DNA from: Streptacidiphilus sp. P02-A3a
GTDB lineage: Bacteria > Actinomycetota > Actinomycetes > Streptomycetales > Streptomycetaceae
Reading direction: 5' to 3'
Length of the DNA stretch: 64,000 nucleotides
NCBI RefSeq assembly: GCF_014084105.1
Contig: NZ_CP048289.1
Span: 1,497,922-1,561,921 of the forward strand
Shown here: in pieces, positions 18,429-27,767 of the stretch
Layout of the letters: each line of letters starts with the position of its first letter
Numbering within the stretch: the first letter of the stretch is position 1
Made by a program: the position numbers and the translations under genes
Notes under the pieces: model-generated
Told to the model about the DNA's origin: nothing
What the model saw: only the letters and a program-made list of their open reading frames with translations
Databases searched by the model: none

Positions 18429-19139
18429 CTAGCCGGAGACGCCGACGGGCTCGCTGGCGGGCTCGCTGACGGAGGCGACTATCAGACGGACCGCTTCCGG
18501 CAGGCTCCGGGCCGTCAGCGTCGGCGCGTAGGCGGTTTCGGGCCAGGGTCGGCCGTGCTGGAGCCAGACGCTGCGCAGCCCGGCCAGCCGGGCCCCGGCG
18601 ATGTCGGCGGGCGCGTGGTCGCCCACCATCCAGGTCTCCTCGGTCCACCCGGATCCCGCCGCCAGGCCGCAGCGGTCGGCCGCGAGCCGGAAGATGCGCG
18701 GGTCGGGCTTCGCGCACCCGGCCTCCTCGGAGACGATCCAGCCGTCGACCAGCGGCGCCAGCCCGGTCCGGTGGATCTTCGCCAGTTGGTGCACGGTCGA
18801 ACCGTTGGTGACGATGCACAGGGTCCATCCCGCCGCCCGGGCGCCGCGCAGCGCCTCCCGATGCGTGGCGGGGCAGTCGATCAGTCGGATGAGCGTCTCG
18901 CGGTACTCCCTGAGCAGGACGTCGATGTCCTCGGCCAGGCCGTAGCGCTCGCAGGTGGCGCGCATCAGCGTCGGCCGGTCGAGATGACCCCCGCAGTCGA
19001 GGGTGACCAGCCAGTCGAGATCGACCGGCGGCAGTGCGCGCCGCTGGAGGAACTGGGCGGCCCAGCCCCGGAAAGCGAGATTGCGGTCGATCAGGGTGTT
19101 GTCGAGGTCGAGCAGCATGAGGGGAGGCATGGACGGCAT
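18429..19139 (-). CDS. HAD-superfamily phosphatase
   Basis: This 236-residue enzyme has the HAD motifs in order: MLLDLDNTLID (motif I, nucleophile Asp and acid/base Asp), LCIVTNGS (motif II), KPDPRIF (motif III Lys) and WMVGDHAPADIAGA (motif IV). The cap between motifs I and II is helical, as in phosphoglycolate phosphatase-like members. It lacks a signal peptide. I choose ATG 19139, which follows AAAGGA by eight bases; the open frame continues to 19736 without support. The substrate is unknown, and no neighbour suggests a pathway. Confidence 0.85.
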   Translation of the reverse strand: MPSMPPLMLLDLDNTLIDRNLAFRGWAAQFLQRRALPPVDLDWLVTLDCGGHLDRPTLMRATCERYGLAEDIDVLLREYRETLIRLIDCPATHREALRGARAAGWTLCIVTNGSTVHQLAKIHRTGLAPLVDGWIVSEEAGCAKPDPRIFRLAADRCGLAAGSGWTEETWMVGDHAPADIAGARLAGLRSVWLQHGRPWPETAYAPTLTARSLPEAVRLIVASVSEPASEPVGVSG

Positions 19140-19728
19140 CGTTTCAGTCCTTTGGCATATGCACGAGGCATACGGTCGAAAGTGACCGAAAGGTGTGATC
19201 CCGCACCCCGTACGCCTAGCGCGCGCATCGCTTGGCGGCGCCCGTATCTGCCCGCCGGAGCCGCTCACCCGGCCGCGCGGCCTGCGGGAACGCCGGGGTT
19301 CTTCCCGGCGCCCCTGGAGGCCGTGCCAGGGGCGCCGGGAGCTCGCGCCGCGCTTGAGTGCCATCTGAGTGCCATCGCCCTGCCATCGCCCCGGCATCGC
19401 CAGCCCACGGCCCTGGCACAGCCCGGCCATGGGCGGCGCCACGAGGCGTGCCTGGCACCGTTGCGCATGGGCGTCCGCTACGGCATGCTCCATGCACGCC
19501 CAGCGCGCCCCGGCGTACGCGACCGCCATTCGTGGTAACCGTGTCCTCCTAGCGCTCTGCGTCTGGGCGAGAACAGATTGTCGCCGTACCCTGGAGGGAA
19601 GAGGTCGCGCAAGCCACCACTCGGCCCGTTTCGCTACTGGAGCGGAGCGTCGTGTTGGTACCCCTGGTCCTACGGCCCCGGGTCGTGACCATGCAGAACT
19701 GTCCGCATCCCACCTCGCCGAAACTCCC
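19140..19728. other. 589-base intergenic region with short repeats
   Basis: This gap separates the divergent phosphatase and stress-protein genes. It holds a cluster of short direct repeats around 19358-19400, with GTGCCATC, TGCCATCGCC and GGCATCGCC following one another. A repeated GGTCGAAAGTGACCGAAAG-like stretch lies near 19172-19191. No ORF here looks coding. It presumably contains both promoters. Confidence 0.45.
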
Positions 19729-20406
19729 ATGACCATGGCCGGTTACGAGCTTCCTGAGCCCAGCGAAGGCGGATCCGTGTCTCGCCCCACGGAGCGGCCG
19801 AAGCCGCGCCCGCCCAAACCCCGATCGAAGCTGTGGAAGCCGCCGCAGCTCAGCTCGCAGTCCAGCCGCGACGGGGATGTACCGCCGAAGTCCCAGCACC
19901 CGTACCCGCCCGAGCTCCCGACGGGAACCCCTCCCCACATGGCTGGTTTTGAACTGCAGTCGCAGAGTGTCCGCACCTGCGATCCGGCATTCCTGCACGG
20001 TGTCGTCGTCGGATTCGACGGGTCGGTCTCCAGCGAGCGAGCGCTGGCGTATGCCGTCGGCATGGCCCGCCGTTCCCGAGCCGGACTGGTGATCGTGCAT
20101 GTGGCCAACCGGCTCCCCGCCACGGTCTGGGCGGGGTGTGAACCCCCTGTCTTCGTGGACGTGCCGGACCACCGCACTGAGGTGCTCGGACTGGAGTTGG
20201 CCTGTTCCGAGTACCTGTGCGACGTCCCCTGGGTGTTGGTGGAGCGTGGCGGGGACATCTGCCACGAGCTGGAGGAGGTCGCCCGTGAGTACGCGGCCGA
20301 CGCGATCGTCGTCGGTGGTACCCACGGCCTCCTCGGCCGCCTCTTCGGCTCCGTGGCCGGTCGGCTGGCACGACGGGCCAACCGACCGGTGGTCGTGATT
20401 CCGTAG
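19729..20406 (+). CDS. Universal stress protein (UspA family) with a proline-rich N-terminus
   Basis: The 225-residue protein has one Usp domain at about residues 85-225: GVVVGFDGSVSSERALAYAV, then VIVHVANRLP, then the ATP-binding loop pattern IVVGGTHGLLGRLFGSVAGRLARRANRPVVVIP (G-2x-G-9x-G-S/T type). The first ~85 residues are rich in Pro, Lys, Arg and Ser and look disordered. An alternative start is ATG 19735. Usp proteins bind nucleotide and respond to growth arrest or oxygen limitation; no regulator is adjacent. Confidence 0.85.
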   Translation: MTMAGYELPEPSEGGSVSRPTERPKPRPPKPRSKLWKPPQLSSQSSRDGDVPPKSQHPYPPELPTGTPPHMAGFELQSQSVRTCDPAFLHGVVVGFDGSVSSERALAYAVGMARRSRAGLVIVHVANRLPATVWAGCEPPVFVDVPDHRTEVLGLELACSEYLCDVPWVLVERGGDICHELEEVAREYAADAIVVGGTHGLLGRLFGSVAGRLARRANRPVVVIP

Positions 20407-20436
20407 CCGGAGCGCGGGGGAGCGCGGGGTGCGGGT

Positions 20437-21618
20437 TCAGCCGGTGGGCAGGCCCAGCTCGCGGGCGATCAGCATCCGCTGCACCTCGGACGTCCCCTCG
20501 CCGATCTCAAGGATCTTGCTGTCCCGCCAGAAGCGGGCGACCGGGTACTCGTTCATGAAGCCGTATCCGCCGTGGATCTGCGTCGCCTCGCGGGCGTTGG
20601 TCACGGCTGCTTCGGAGGAGTGGAGCTTGGCAATGGCGGCCTCCTTCTTGAACCGCTCCCCGGAGAGCAGCCGGGAGGCGGCGTGGTACCAGGCCAACCG
20701 GGAGGTGTGCGCGCGCATCTCCATGTCGGCGATCTTGAACTGGATGGACTGGTTGGCGCCGATGGGCCTGCCGAAGGCTCGCCGCTGCTCGGCGTAGCTC
20801 AACGACTCGTCCACGCATCCCTGGGCCAGGCCGGTGGCCAGGGCGGCGATCGCGATACGACCCTCATCGAGAATCCGCAGGAACTGGGCGTAACCACGGC
20901 CTGCCTCGCCGAGGAGGTTGGCGGCCGGAACGCGGCAGTCGACGAAGGAGAGCTCTCGGGTGTCCGAGGCGTTCCAGCCGACTTTGGAGTACTTCTTCGA
21001 GGCCGTGAACCCTGGGGTCCCGGTGGGCACGATGATGGTGGAGATCGAGCGGGTGGGCGAGCTTTTCTCCGCTTCTTCCCCCGAAAGAGTGAGGGCGGCC
21101 ACGGTCACCAGCCCGGTGATCTCGGTACCGGCGTTGGTGATGAAGCACTTGGACCCGTTGATCACCCACTCGTCGGTGTCGGCGTCGTAGCGGGCCGTGG
21201 TGCGGGTCGCACCGGCGTCCGAGCCGCCCTCGGGCTCGGTCAGGCCGAACGCCCCGAGCATCTCCCCCGAGCAGAGCCGGGGCAGCCAGGTGCGCTTCTG
21301 CTCCTCCGTGCCGTACCGGTGGATCGGCATGGCCCCCAGCGAGACCGCGGCCTCCAGGGTGATCGCCACCGAGGAGTCGACCCGGGCCAGTTCCTCCAGC
21401 ACCAGGCAGAGCGCGAGGTAGTCGCCGCCCATACCGCCGTACTCCTCGGGGAAGGGGAGGCCGAACAGGCCCATCCGCCCCATCTCGCTGATGATCTCAT
21501 ACGGGAACTCGTCGTGCTCGTAGTACTCGCCGATCTTCGGCGCGATCACGTCGTGGGCGAAGTCGGCGACGGTACGCCGGAGTTCCTCGTACTCGGAGTC
21601 GAGGCGGTGGTCGAGCAT
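20437..21618 (-). CDS. acdH: Acyl-CoA dehydrogenase (isovaleryl-CoA type, AcdH-like)
   Basis: This 393-residue FAD enzyme shows the family signatures AFGLTEPEGGSDAGATRTTA, FITNAG, and QIHGGYGFMNEYPVARFWRDSKILEIGEGTSEVQRMLIARELGL, which includes the region of the catalytic Glu. It is the last gene of a run with HMG-CoA lyase and a biotin-dependent carboxylase, which together cover leucine breakdown from isovaleryl-CoA. It closely follows the AcdH protein of Streptomyces as I remember it; AcdH acts on branched and short-chain acyl-CoAs and can supply polyketide building blocks. Confidence 0.92.
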   Translation of the reverse strand: MLDHRLDSEYEELRRTVADFAHDVIAPKIGEYYEHDEFPYEIISEMGRMGLFGLPFPEEYGGMGGDYLALCLVLEELARVDSSVAITLEAAVSLGAMPIHRYGTEEQKRTWLPRLCSGEMLGAFGLTEPEGGSDAGATRTTARYDADTDEWVINGSKCFITNAGTEITGLVTVAALTLSGEEAEKSSPTRSISTIIVPTGTPGFTASKKYSKVGWNASDTRELSFVDCRVPAANLLGEAGRGYAQFLRILDEGRIAIAALATGLAQGCVDESLSYAEQRRAFGRPIGANQSIQFKIADMEMRAHTSRLAWYHAASRLLSGERFKKEAAIAKLHSSEAAVTNAREATQIHGGYGFMNEYPVARFWRDSKILEIGEGTSEVQRMLIARELGLPTG

Positions 21619-21687
21619 GGTGTGGTCTCCTGAGGGTGGGGAGGGGGCGCTCGCGGTGGGTTGCCGCTACTTCCCGGGTGTTGACCG

Positions 21688-22671
21688 CTACCGCTGGGCG
21701 TCGCCGCCGGTCAGGGCACGTACCGCGCGGGAGGGGCTGGGGCGGCCGAGCCGGTCGGCCAGCCAGCCGCTGGTGGCGGCGAGGGCGGGCAGGTCGACCC
21801 CGGTCGAGATGCCCAGGCCGTGCAGCATCCAGACCAGGTCCTCGGTGGCGAGGTTGCCGGTGGCGCTCTTCGCGTAGGGGCAGCCGCCCAGGCCCCCGGC
21901 CGAGGAGTCGACCGTGGCCACGCCGCAGCGCAGCGCGGCCAGGGTGTTGGCCAGGGCCTGGCCGTAGGTGTCGTGGAAGTGCACGGCCAGCCGCTCCGGG
22001 CCGACCCCGCGCCCGGAGAACGCGCTGATCAGCTCGGTGACCTGGCCCGGGGTGCCGGTGCCGATGGTGTCCCCGAGGCTCAGTTCGTCGCAGCCCAGCT
22101 CCAGCAGCCGGCAACCGACCTCCACCACCTGGGCGGTGGGCACCGGTCCCTCCCAGGGATCGCCGAAGCACATCGACAGGTAGCCCCGGACCCGGACGCC
22201 GGCCGCTGTCGCCCGGTGGACCACCGGGGCGAACATCTCCAGCGAGGCCTCGACGCCCCGGCCGAGGTTCCGTTCGGCGAAGCTCTCGGTGGCACTGGCG
22301 AACACGGCGATGTCCTGGACCCGGTGCGCGAGCGCCCGGTCCAGCCCCCGCTCGTTGGGGACCAGGACTGGCAGCCGCAGCCCGGGGTACTCCCCGGTGA
22401 GCCCGCTGACCAGGGGGAACAGCTGCTCGGCGTCCGCCAGTTGGGGGACCCACTTGGGGTGGACGAAGCTGGTGGCCTCGATCGTCCGCAGCCCGGCGGC
22501 GGCCAGCCGGGCGATGAACTCGGCCTTCACCTCGACCGGCAGCGCCACCGACTCGTTCTGCAGTCCGTCGCGCGCGCCGACCTCGTGGATGCGCACCGCC
22601 TGCGGCAGGCCGTCCAGCGGGGCGCGGACCGGGAGTCCGAGGTCCAGGGCGGTGGGTTCGGCGGCGGACAT
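21688..22671 (-). CDS. Hydroxymethylglutaryl-CoA lyase
   Basis: This 327-residue TIM-barrel enzyme of the DRE-TIM family begins VRIHEVGARDGLQNE, which contains the catalytic Arg-Asp. It carries TSFVHPKWVPQLADAE, VHFHDTYGQALANTLAAL (metal-binding His pair) and GGLGGCPYAKSATGNLATED (the Cys-loop characteristic of HMG-CoA lyase). It cleaves HMG-CoA to acetoacetate and acetyl-CoA, the final step of leucine catabolism. Its start overlaps the stop of the carboxylase alpha gene (TGATG), so the two are translationally coupled. Confidence 0.94.
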   Translation of the reverse strand: MSAAEPTALDLGLPVRAPLDGLPQAVRIHEVGARDGLQNESVALPVEVKAEFIARLAAAGLRTIEATSFVHPKWVPQLADAEQLFPLVSGLTGEYPGLRLPVLVPNERGLDRALAHRVQDIAVFASATESFAERNLGRGVEASLEMFAPVVHRATAAGVRVRGYLSMCFGDPWEGPVPTAQVVEVGCRLLELGCDELSLGDTIGTGTPGQVTELISAFSGRGVGPERLAVHFHDTYGQALANTLAALRCGVATVDSSAGGLGGCPYAKSATGNLATEDLVWMLHGLGISTGVDLPALAATSGWLADRLGRPSPSRAVRALTGGDAQR

Positions 22672-24824
22672 CAGCTGACCTCCTCGTGCGGGGTGACCAC
22701 GGCGAGCAGCTCGTCCATGGCGACGGTGCCGCCGGGAACGGCCCGCAGCTGTTCGACGATCCCGTCGTGGGGTGCGGTGATGACGTGTTCCATCTTCATC
22801 GCTTCCAGGATCAGCAGCGGCTGGCCCTTGGCCACCCGCTCGCCGACGGTCGCCTTGACCACGGTGACGGTGCCCGGCATCGGCGCGTTCAGGCCCGCGC
22901 CCCGGGCCCCGGCCGGGCCGAGGGCCAGGTCGTCGAGGGGCTCGTGGACCTGGACCGGCCAGCTGTCGCCGTCCCGCCCGAGCCAGTGGACCGGACTGTC
23001 GGCGGCCCGGTTGTCAGTGGCGTGCGCGAAGGTACGGGTGAGGCCGTCACGGCTGACGCTGATCCGGTGCGGTCGCACGGCCACCCGGACGGTGAACGGC
23101 GTGTCGGCGCCGAGCCGGACCTCGAAGTGCTCTCCGGCGGCGGTCGCGTTGTCAGTGGTGTCCAGTACGGTCCGTGGCGAGGTGGGGCGAACCCTGGCCT
23201 CGATCGGTTCGCCGCCGGGGAGGCGCAGCCGGTGGAGCGTCCAGGCGGGTTCCCCGCCGGTGCGCCAGGCGGAAGGGAGGGAGAAGGGATCGGTCCATCC
23301 GTCGTCGCCGGGAGTCGGCGACAGGTCGAGCTGCCGGGCCAGCGCGGCAGCGGTGAACACCGGGTCGAGGCGGCCCGCGGGGGTGCTGTGGGCAGCTCCC
23401 TCCAGCGGGGCGCGGTCGTCGCCGGGGGCGTGGTCCGTGGGGTCGGCCACGGTCAGTTCCAGGTTGCGCTCGACCAGGCCGGTGTCGAGGCGGCCCGCGA
23501 CGACGTCCGGGTGGGCGAGCAGTCGGCGCAGGTAGCCGGCGTTGGTGGCGACTCCGAGTGAGCAGGTCCCGGCGAGGGCGGCGCGCAGCCTTCGCAGGGC
23601 CGTCGCCCGGTCGGGGCCGTAGGCGATGACCTTGGACAGCATGGGGTCGTAGCTGCTGCCGACGGTGACGCCGCGGGCGAGCCCGGAGTCGACCCGGACG
23701 CCCTCGCCGGTGGGCTCCTCCAGTAGCAGCACCCGGCCACCGGTCGGGAGGAAGCCGCGCTCCGGATCCTCGGCGCAGACCCGGGCCTCGACGGCATGGC
23801 CGGTGCTGCCGATGTCCCGCTGCCCGAAGCCCAGCGGTTCGCCCGCGGCGATGCGCAGCTGCTGCTCCACGAGGTCCAGCCGGGAGCCGTGGACGGTGGC
23901 GGTGAGCTCGGTGACCGGGTGCTCCACCTGGAGGCGGGTGTTCATCTCCATGAAGAAGTAGGAGGAGGGGTTGTCACTGGGAACAATGAACTCGACGGTG
24001 CCCGCGCCGGCGTAGCCGCAGGACTCCGCGGCCCTGACGGCGGCCTGGCCCATGGCTGCCCTGATCTCCGGGGTGAGCAGGGGCGAGGGGGCCTCCTCGA
24101 TGAGCTTCTGGTGCCGCCGTTGCAGGCTGCACTCGCGCTCGCCGAGGTGGACCACGCCGCCGTGGGTGTCGGCCAGCAGCTGGATCTCGATGTGGCGCGG
24201 CCGGTCGACCCATCGCTCCAGCAGCAGCGTGTCGTCGCCGAAGGAGGCCCGGGCCTCCCGGCGGGCGGCGGCGATCTCGTCGCCGAGCCGGGCGGCGTCG
24301 CGCACCAGCCGCATGCCCTTGCCGCCGCCGCCCGCGGACGGCTTCAGCAGCACGGGCAGACCGATGTCAGCCGCCGCGGCGAGAAGTTCCGCGTCGGTCA
24401 GGGCGTCGCCCTCGCTGCCGGGCACGACCGGCACCCCGGCGGCCTGGACGGCCGCCTTGGCGTGGATCTTGTCACCCATGAGCTCGATGCTGGAGGGAGG
24501 TGGACCGATGAAGACCAGACCGGCGTCGGCGCAGGCGCGGGCGAAGGCGGCGTTCTCGGCGAGGAAGCCGTAGCCGGGGTGCACCGCCTGGGCTCCGGTC
24601 CTGGCGGCGGCCTCCAGGATGCGTTCGATGTGGAGGTAGCTGTCGGCGGCGGACTCGCCGTCGGCCGGGCCGAGCAGTACGGCGGTGTCAGCGGCGCGCA
24701 CGTGCGGCGCGTCGGCGTCCGCGCCGCTGTGCACGGCGACGGAGCGCACGCCCAGCCGTCGCAGGGTGCGCGTCACGCGGACCGCGATCTCGCCGCGGTT
24801 GGCGACCAGGACGCTGTCGAACAT
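22671..24824 (-). CDS. mccA: Biotin-dependent acyl-CoA carboxylase alpha subunit (methylcrotonyl-CoA type)
   Basis: The 717-residue subunit joins biotin carboxylase and biotin carrier domains. The N-terminal part has [13 protein letters not shown], the ATP-grasp loop [11 protein letters not shown] and [14 protein letters not shown]. The C-terminus has the biotinylation motif EAMKMEHVI about 40 residues before the end. The gene lies between the beta subunit and HMG-CoA lyase, so 3-methylcrotonyl-CoA is the likely substrate, although acetyl- or propionyl-CoA carboxylase subunits look similar. It is transcribed with its neighbours as one operon. Confidence 0.93.
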   Translation of the reverse strand: MFDSVLVANRGEIAVRVTRTLRRLGVRSVAVHSGADADAPHVRAADTAVLLGPADGESAADSYLHIERILEAAARTGAQAVHPGYGFLAENAAFARACADAGLVFIGPPPSSIELMGDKIHAKAAVQAAGVPVVPGSEGDALTDAELLAAAADIGLPVLLKPSAGGGGKGMRLVRDAARLGDEIAAARREARASFGDDTLLLERWVDRPRHIEIQLLADTHGGVVHLGERECSLQRRHQKLIEEAPSPLLTPEIRAAMGQAAVRAAESCGYAGAGTVEFIVPSDNPSSYFFMEMNTRLQVEHPVTELTATVHGSRLDLVEQQLRIAAGEPLGFGQRDIGSTGHAVEARVCAEDPERGFLPTGGRVLLLEEPTGEGVRVDSGLARGVTVGSSYDPMLSKVIAYGPDRATALRRLRAALAGTCSLGVATNAGYLRRLLAHPDVVAGRLDTGLVERNLELTVADPTDHAPGDDRAPLEGAAHSTPAGRLDPVFTAAALARQLDLSPTPGDDGWTDPFSLPSAWRTGGEPAWTLHRLRLPGGEPIEARVRPTSPRTVLDTTDNATAAGEHFEVRLGADTPFTVRVAVRPHRISVSRDGLTRTFAHATDNRAADSPVHWLGRDGDSWPVQVHEPLDDLALGPAGARGAGLNAPMPGTVTVVKATVGERVAKGQPLLILEAMKMEHVITAPHDGIVEQLRAVPGGTVAMDELLAVVTPHEEVS

Positions 24825-24839
24825 GGGGGTGAGCCTCCG

Positions 24840-26471
24840 TCACATTCGGAAGACGCCGTACGGGCGCGGGTCGGGGAGTGGGGCGTTGGCACAGGCACTG
24901 AGGGCCAGGCCGAGCACGGTTCGGGTGTCCGCCGGGTCGATCACTCCGTCGTCCCAGAGCCGCGCGGTGGCGTAGTACGCGTTGCCCTGCCGCTCGTACT
25001 GCTCGCGCACGGGACGGCGGAAGTCCTCCTCGTCCTCGGCGGACCAGCTCTCGCCGCGCTGGTCGTACTGGTCGCGGCGGACGGTGGCCAGGACCGAGGC
25101 GGCCTGTTCGCCGCCCATCACCGAGATCTTGGCCCCCGGCCACATCCACAGGAAGCGGGGTGAGTAGGCCCGACCGCACATCGAGTAGTTGCCCGCGCCG
25201 TACGAGCCGCCGATGACCACCGTCAGCTTGGGCACCCTGGTGCCCGCGACGGCGGTGACCATCTTGGCTCCGTGCTTGGCGATGCCACCCGCCTCGTACT
25301 GGCGGCCGACCATGAAGCCGGAGATGTTCTGCAGGAACAGCAGCGGGATGCCGCGCTGGTCGCACAGCTCGATGAAGTGCGCGCCCTTGAGCGCGGACTC
25401 GGCGAACAGGATGCCGTTGTTGGCGACGATGCCGACCGGGTGCCCGTGGATCCGGGCGAAGCCGGTGACCAGGGTGGGGCCGTACTCCGCCTTGAACTCG
25501 GCGAAGCGGCTGCCGTCGGTGATCCGCGCGATCACCTCGCGCACGTCGTACGGGGTGCGCGGGTCGGCCGGGACCGCGCCGTACAGCGTGTCCGGGTCGA
25601 CGGCCGGGGGCTCGGCGGGCTGCACCGGCCAGGGGCGCGGCGTGCGCGGGCCCAGCCCGGCGACGACGGTGCGCAGGATCGCCAGTGCGTGCGCGTCGTT
25701 CTCGGCGAGCTGGTCGGTCACGCCCGAGGTCCGCGAGTGCAGCTCGCCGCCGCCCAGCTCCTCGGCGGTGACCACCTCGCCGGTGGCCGCCTTCACCAGC
25801 GGCGGACCGCCGAGGAAGATCGTCCCCTGGTTGCGGACGATCACCGCCTGGTCGCTCATCGCCGGGACGTACGCGCCGCCCGCCGTGCAGGAGCCGAGGA
25901 CGGCCGCGAGCTGCGGGATCCCGGCGGCCGAGAGCCGGGCCTGGTTGAAGAAGATCCGGCCGAAGTGGTCCCGGTCCGGGAAGACCTCGTCCTGCATCGG
26001 CAGGAAGGCTCCGCCGGAGTCCACCAGGTAGAGGCAGGGGAGGCGGTTCTCCTGGGCGATCTCCTGCGCCCGGAGGTGCTTCTTGACGGTCATCGGGTAG
26101 TAGGTGCCGCCCTTGACCGTGGCGTCGTTGGCGACCACGACCACCTCGCGCCCGGCCACCCGGCCGACGCCGGTGATCAGCCCGGCGGCGGGGGCGTCCC
26201 CGCCGTAGAGGCCGTCCGCCGCCAGTGGCGAGAGCTCCAGGAACGGCGAGCCGGGGTCGAGCAGGGTGTCCACCCGCTCGCGCGGCAGCAGTTTGCCGCG
26301 CTCGGTGTGCCGCTGCCGGGCCCGTGCGCCGCCGCCCTCGGCCGCTGCCGCGAGCTTGGCGCGCAGCTCCGCGACCAGGGCCCGTTGCGCGGCGTCATTG
26401 CTCCGGAAGGCGTCGGAAGCGCGGTCCACGGCTGTGTCCAGCCGGGGCGCGGAGGTCTGAGCGAGCAACAT
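24840..26471 (-). CDS. mccB: Acyl-CoA carboxylase beta (carboxyltransferase) subunit
   Basis: This 543-residue carboxyltransferase shows crotonase-like N- and C-domains: [38 protein letters not shown] (oxyanion-hole glycines) and, in the second half, [24 protein letters not shown] and [31 protein letters not shown]. The SMCGRAY and FLWMWP sequences are typical of methylcrotonyl-CoA carboxylase beta subunits. It is the first gene of the operon, behind a TetR-type operator. AAGGAGCG precedes its ATG. Confidence 0.93.
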   Translation of the reverse strand: MLLAQTSAPRLDTAVDRASDAFRSNDAAQRALVAELRAKLAAAAEGGGARARQRHTERGKLLPRERVDTLLDPGSPFLELSPLAADGLYGGDAPAAGLITGVGRVAGREVVVVANDATVKGGTYYPMTVKKHLRAQEIAQENRLPCLYLVDSGGAFLPMQDEVFPDRDHFGRIFFNQARLSAAGIPQLAAVLGSCTAGGAYVPAMSDQAVIVRNQGTIFLGGPPLVKAATGEVVTAEELGGGELHSRTSGVTDQLAENDAHALAILRTVVAGLGPRTPRPWPVQPAEPPAVDPDTLYGAVPADPRTPYDVREVIARITDGSRFAEFKAEYGPTLVTGFARIHGHPVGIVANNGILFAESALKGAHFIELCDQRGIPLLFLQNISGFMVGRQYEAGGIAKHGAKMVTAVAGTRVPKLTVVIGGSYGAGNYSMCGRAYSPRFLWMWPGAKISVMGGEQAASVLATVRRDQYDQRGESWSAEDEEDFRRPVREQYERQGNAYYATARLWDDGVIDPADTRTVLGLALSACANAPLPDPRPYGVFRM

Positions 26472-26512
26472 GGCCGTGCGCTCCTTCGTGAGCCCGCCGT
26501 ACGTTAATGACT

Positions 26513-26534
26513 GTTAACCTGCTCGCAGGTTAAC
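26513..26534. promoter_or_regulatory. Perfect 10-2-10 palindrome (TetR operator of the leucine operon)
   Basis: GTTAACCTGC (26513-26522), a two-base centre, and GCAGGTTAAC (26525-26534) form a perfect inverted repeat. It lies between the divergent carboxylase operon and the TetR gene, close to both starts, and should let the TetR protein control both. Confidence 0.88.
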
Positions 26535-26565
26535 GCCCAATAACCCTGCTGTCTAGGATGGGGGG

Positions 26566-27168
26566 ATGCCGAGTCAGCCGAGTCCTGTCGAGAGTCCCCG
26601 CCGCGCGCAGATCCGCCGCGAGGCCGCCCGGCTGTTCGCGGCCAGGGGCTTCCTCGGCGTGGGAGTGGACGAGATCGGCAAGGCCGTCGGCATCTCCGGG
26701 CCCGGCCTCTACCGGCATTTCGCGGGCAAGGACGCCATGCTCGCGGACCTGCTCATCGGCATCAGCCAGCGGCTGCTGACCGAGGGCCGCCGCCGCGTCG
26801 ACGCCGCGCCCGACGCGCCCGCGGCGCTCGACGCCCTGCTGGACGGCCACATCGACTTCGCCCTGGAGGAGAGCGCGCTGATCACCCTGCACGACCGGGA
26901 GCTGCTGCACCTGCCGGAGGCGGAACGGCACCAGGTCCGCAGTCTTCAGCGGCAGTACGTGGAGCTGTGGGTCACCGTCGCCGGGGAGGCCTTTCCCGGC
27001 CTCGGCGAGGATGCCCGGGCCTGCGTCCACGCCGTCTTCGGCCTGCTCAACTCCACCCCGCACAGCGCGGTCGCGGGCGGCGACCAGGCCGACCCGGCCA
27101 TGGCCGCGCTGCTGCACCGCCTCGCCCTCGGCGCCCTCGCCGCGGCGGCCGACCGAACAACCGGCTGA
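26566..27168 (+). CDS. TetR-family regulator of the leucine/acyl-CoA operon
   Basis: The 200-residue protein has an N-terminal TetR helix-turn-helix (IRREAARLFAARGFLGVGVDEIGKAVGISGPGLYRHFAGKDAML) and a helical ligand-binding domain. It is divergent from the carboxylase/lyase/dehydrogenase operon, with a perfect palindrome in the 94-base gap. I infer a local repressor responding to an acyl-CoA or a branched-chain intermediate. The start at ATG 26566 has a G-rich ribosome-binding site; another ATG at 26558 is out of frame. Confidence 0.9.
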   Translation: MPSQPSPVESPRRAQIRREAARLFAARGFLGVGVDEIGKAVGISGPGLYRHFAGKDAMLADLLIGISQRLLTEGRRRVDAAPDAPAALDALLDGHIDFALEESALITLHDRELLHLPEAERHQVRSLQRQYVELWVTVAGEAFPGLGEDARACVHAVFGLLNSTPHSAVAGGDQADPAMAALLHRLALGALAAAADRTTG

Positions 27169-27208
27169 GCGTCCGGTCGGAGCGGCACGGCCGGTCGGAG
27201 CGGCGGGG

Positions 27209-27646
27209 CTAGGCGGAGCAGCGGGGCCAGGCGGAGCGGAGTTCCTGCTGAAGCGCGTCGTCGTACGCCTCGCGCGACCGGTGCACCTCGCCCATGTGGG
27301 TTCCGGCCCAGGCCGACACGACGTCCAGCACCGGCAGCAGGCTGCGCCCGAGCTCGGTCAGCTGGTAGTCCACCCGCACCGGCACCGACGGGGTGATCTG
27401 CCGGGACACCAGCCCGTCCCGTTCCATGCTCCGCAGCGTCTGGGTGAGCATCTTCTGGCTCACCCCGGGCAGCTGCCGAAGCAGTTCGCCGTAGCGCTTC
27501 TGATCGTCACTCAGTGCCCGGAGCAGCAGACAGCTCCACTTGTCGCCGACCCGGTCGAGGAGTTGCCGTCCCGGGCAGCTCGCCAGCCACTTCTCGAACA
27601 TGACCCGAGCCTGCTCGCGCCGCTCGGCTGCCGTGCGCGCCACCAT
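27209..27646 (-). CDS. HxlR-family winged-helix regulator
   Basis: This 145-residue protein matches HxlR regulators: CPGRQLLDRVGDKWSCLLLRALSDDQKRYGELLRQLPGVSQKMLTQTLRSMERDGLVSRQITPSVPVRVDYQLTELGRSLLPVL. A Cys precedes the winged helix at about residue 24, as in redox-sensing relatives of the YodB/QorR kind, so thiol sensing is possible. It is divergent from the DHA2-type efflux pump and probably represses it. I choose ATG 27646, which follows GGGGGA, rather than GTG 27670. Confidence 0.9.
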   Translation of the reverse strand: MVARTAAERREQARVMFEKWLASCPGRQLLDRVGDKWSCLLLRALSDDQKRYGELLRQLPGVSQKMLTQTLRSMERDGLVSRQITPSVPVRVDYQLTELGRSLLPVLDVVSAWAGTHMGEVHRSREAYDDALQQELRSAWPRCSA

Positions 27647-27666
27647 GCGTCCCCCCACTGCGGTAG

Positions 27667-27680
27667 GCACTTCGAAGTGC
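27667..27680. promoter_or_regulatory. Palindrome GCACTTCGAAGTGC between HxlR and efflux genes
   Basis: This perfect 14-bp palindrome lies 21-34 bases upstream of the HxlR start and about 90 bases before the pump start. A second smaller inverted repeat, GTCCTTACGGAC (27681-27692), abuts it. It is the likely HxlR operator. Confidence 0.8.
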
Positions 27681-27767
27681 GTCCTTACGGACCACGTTAA
27701 CCTCCACCAGGATCAGGCGTGCGGGGCATCGGATACTCCGACCACACAGCACCGGGAGCAGCACGCC

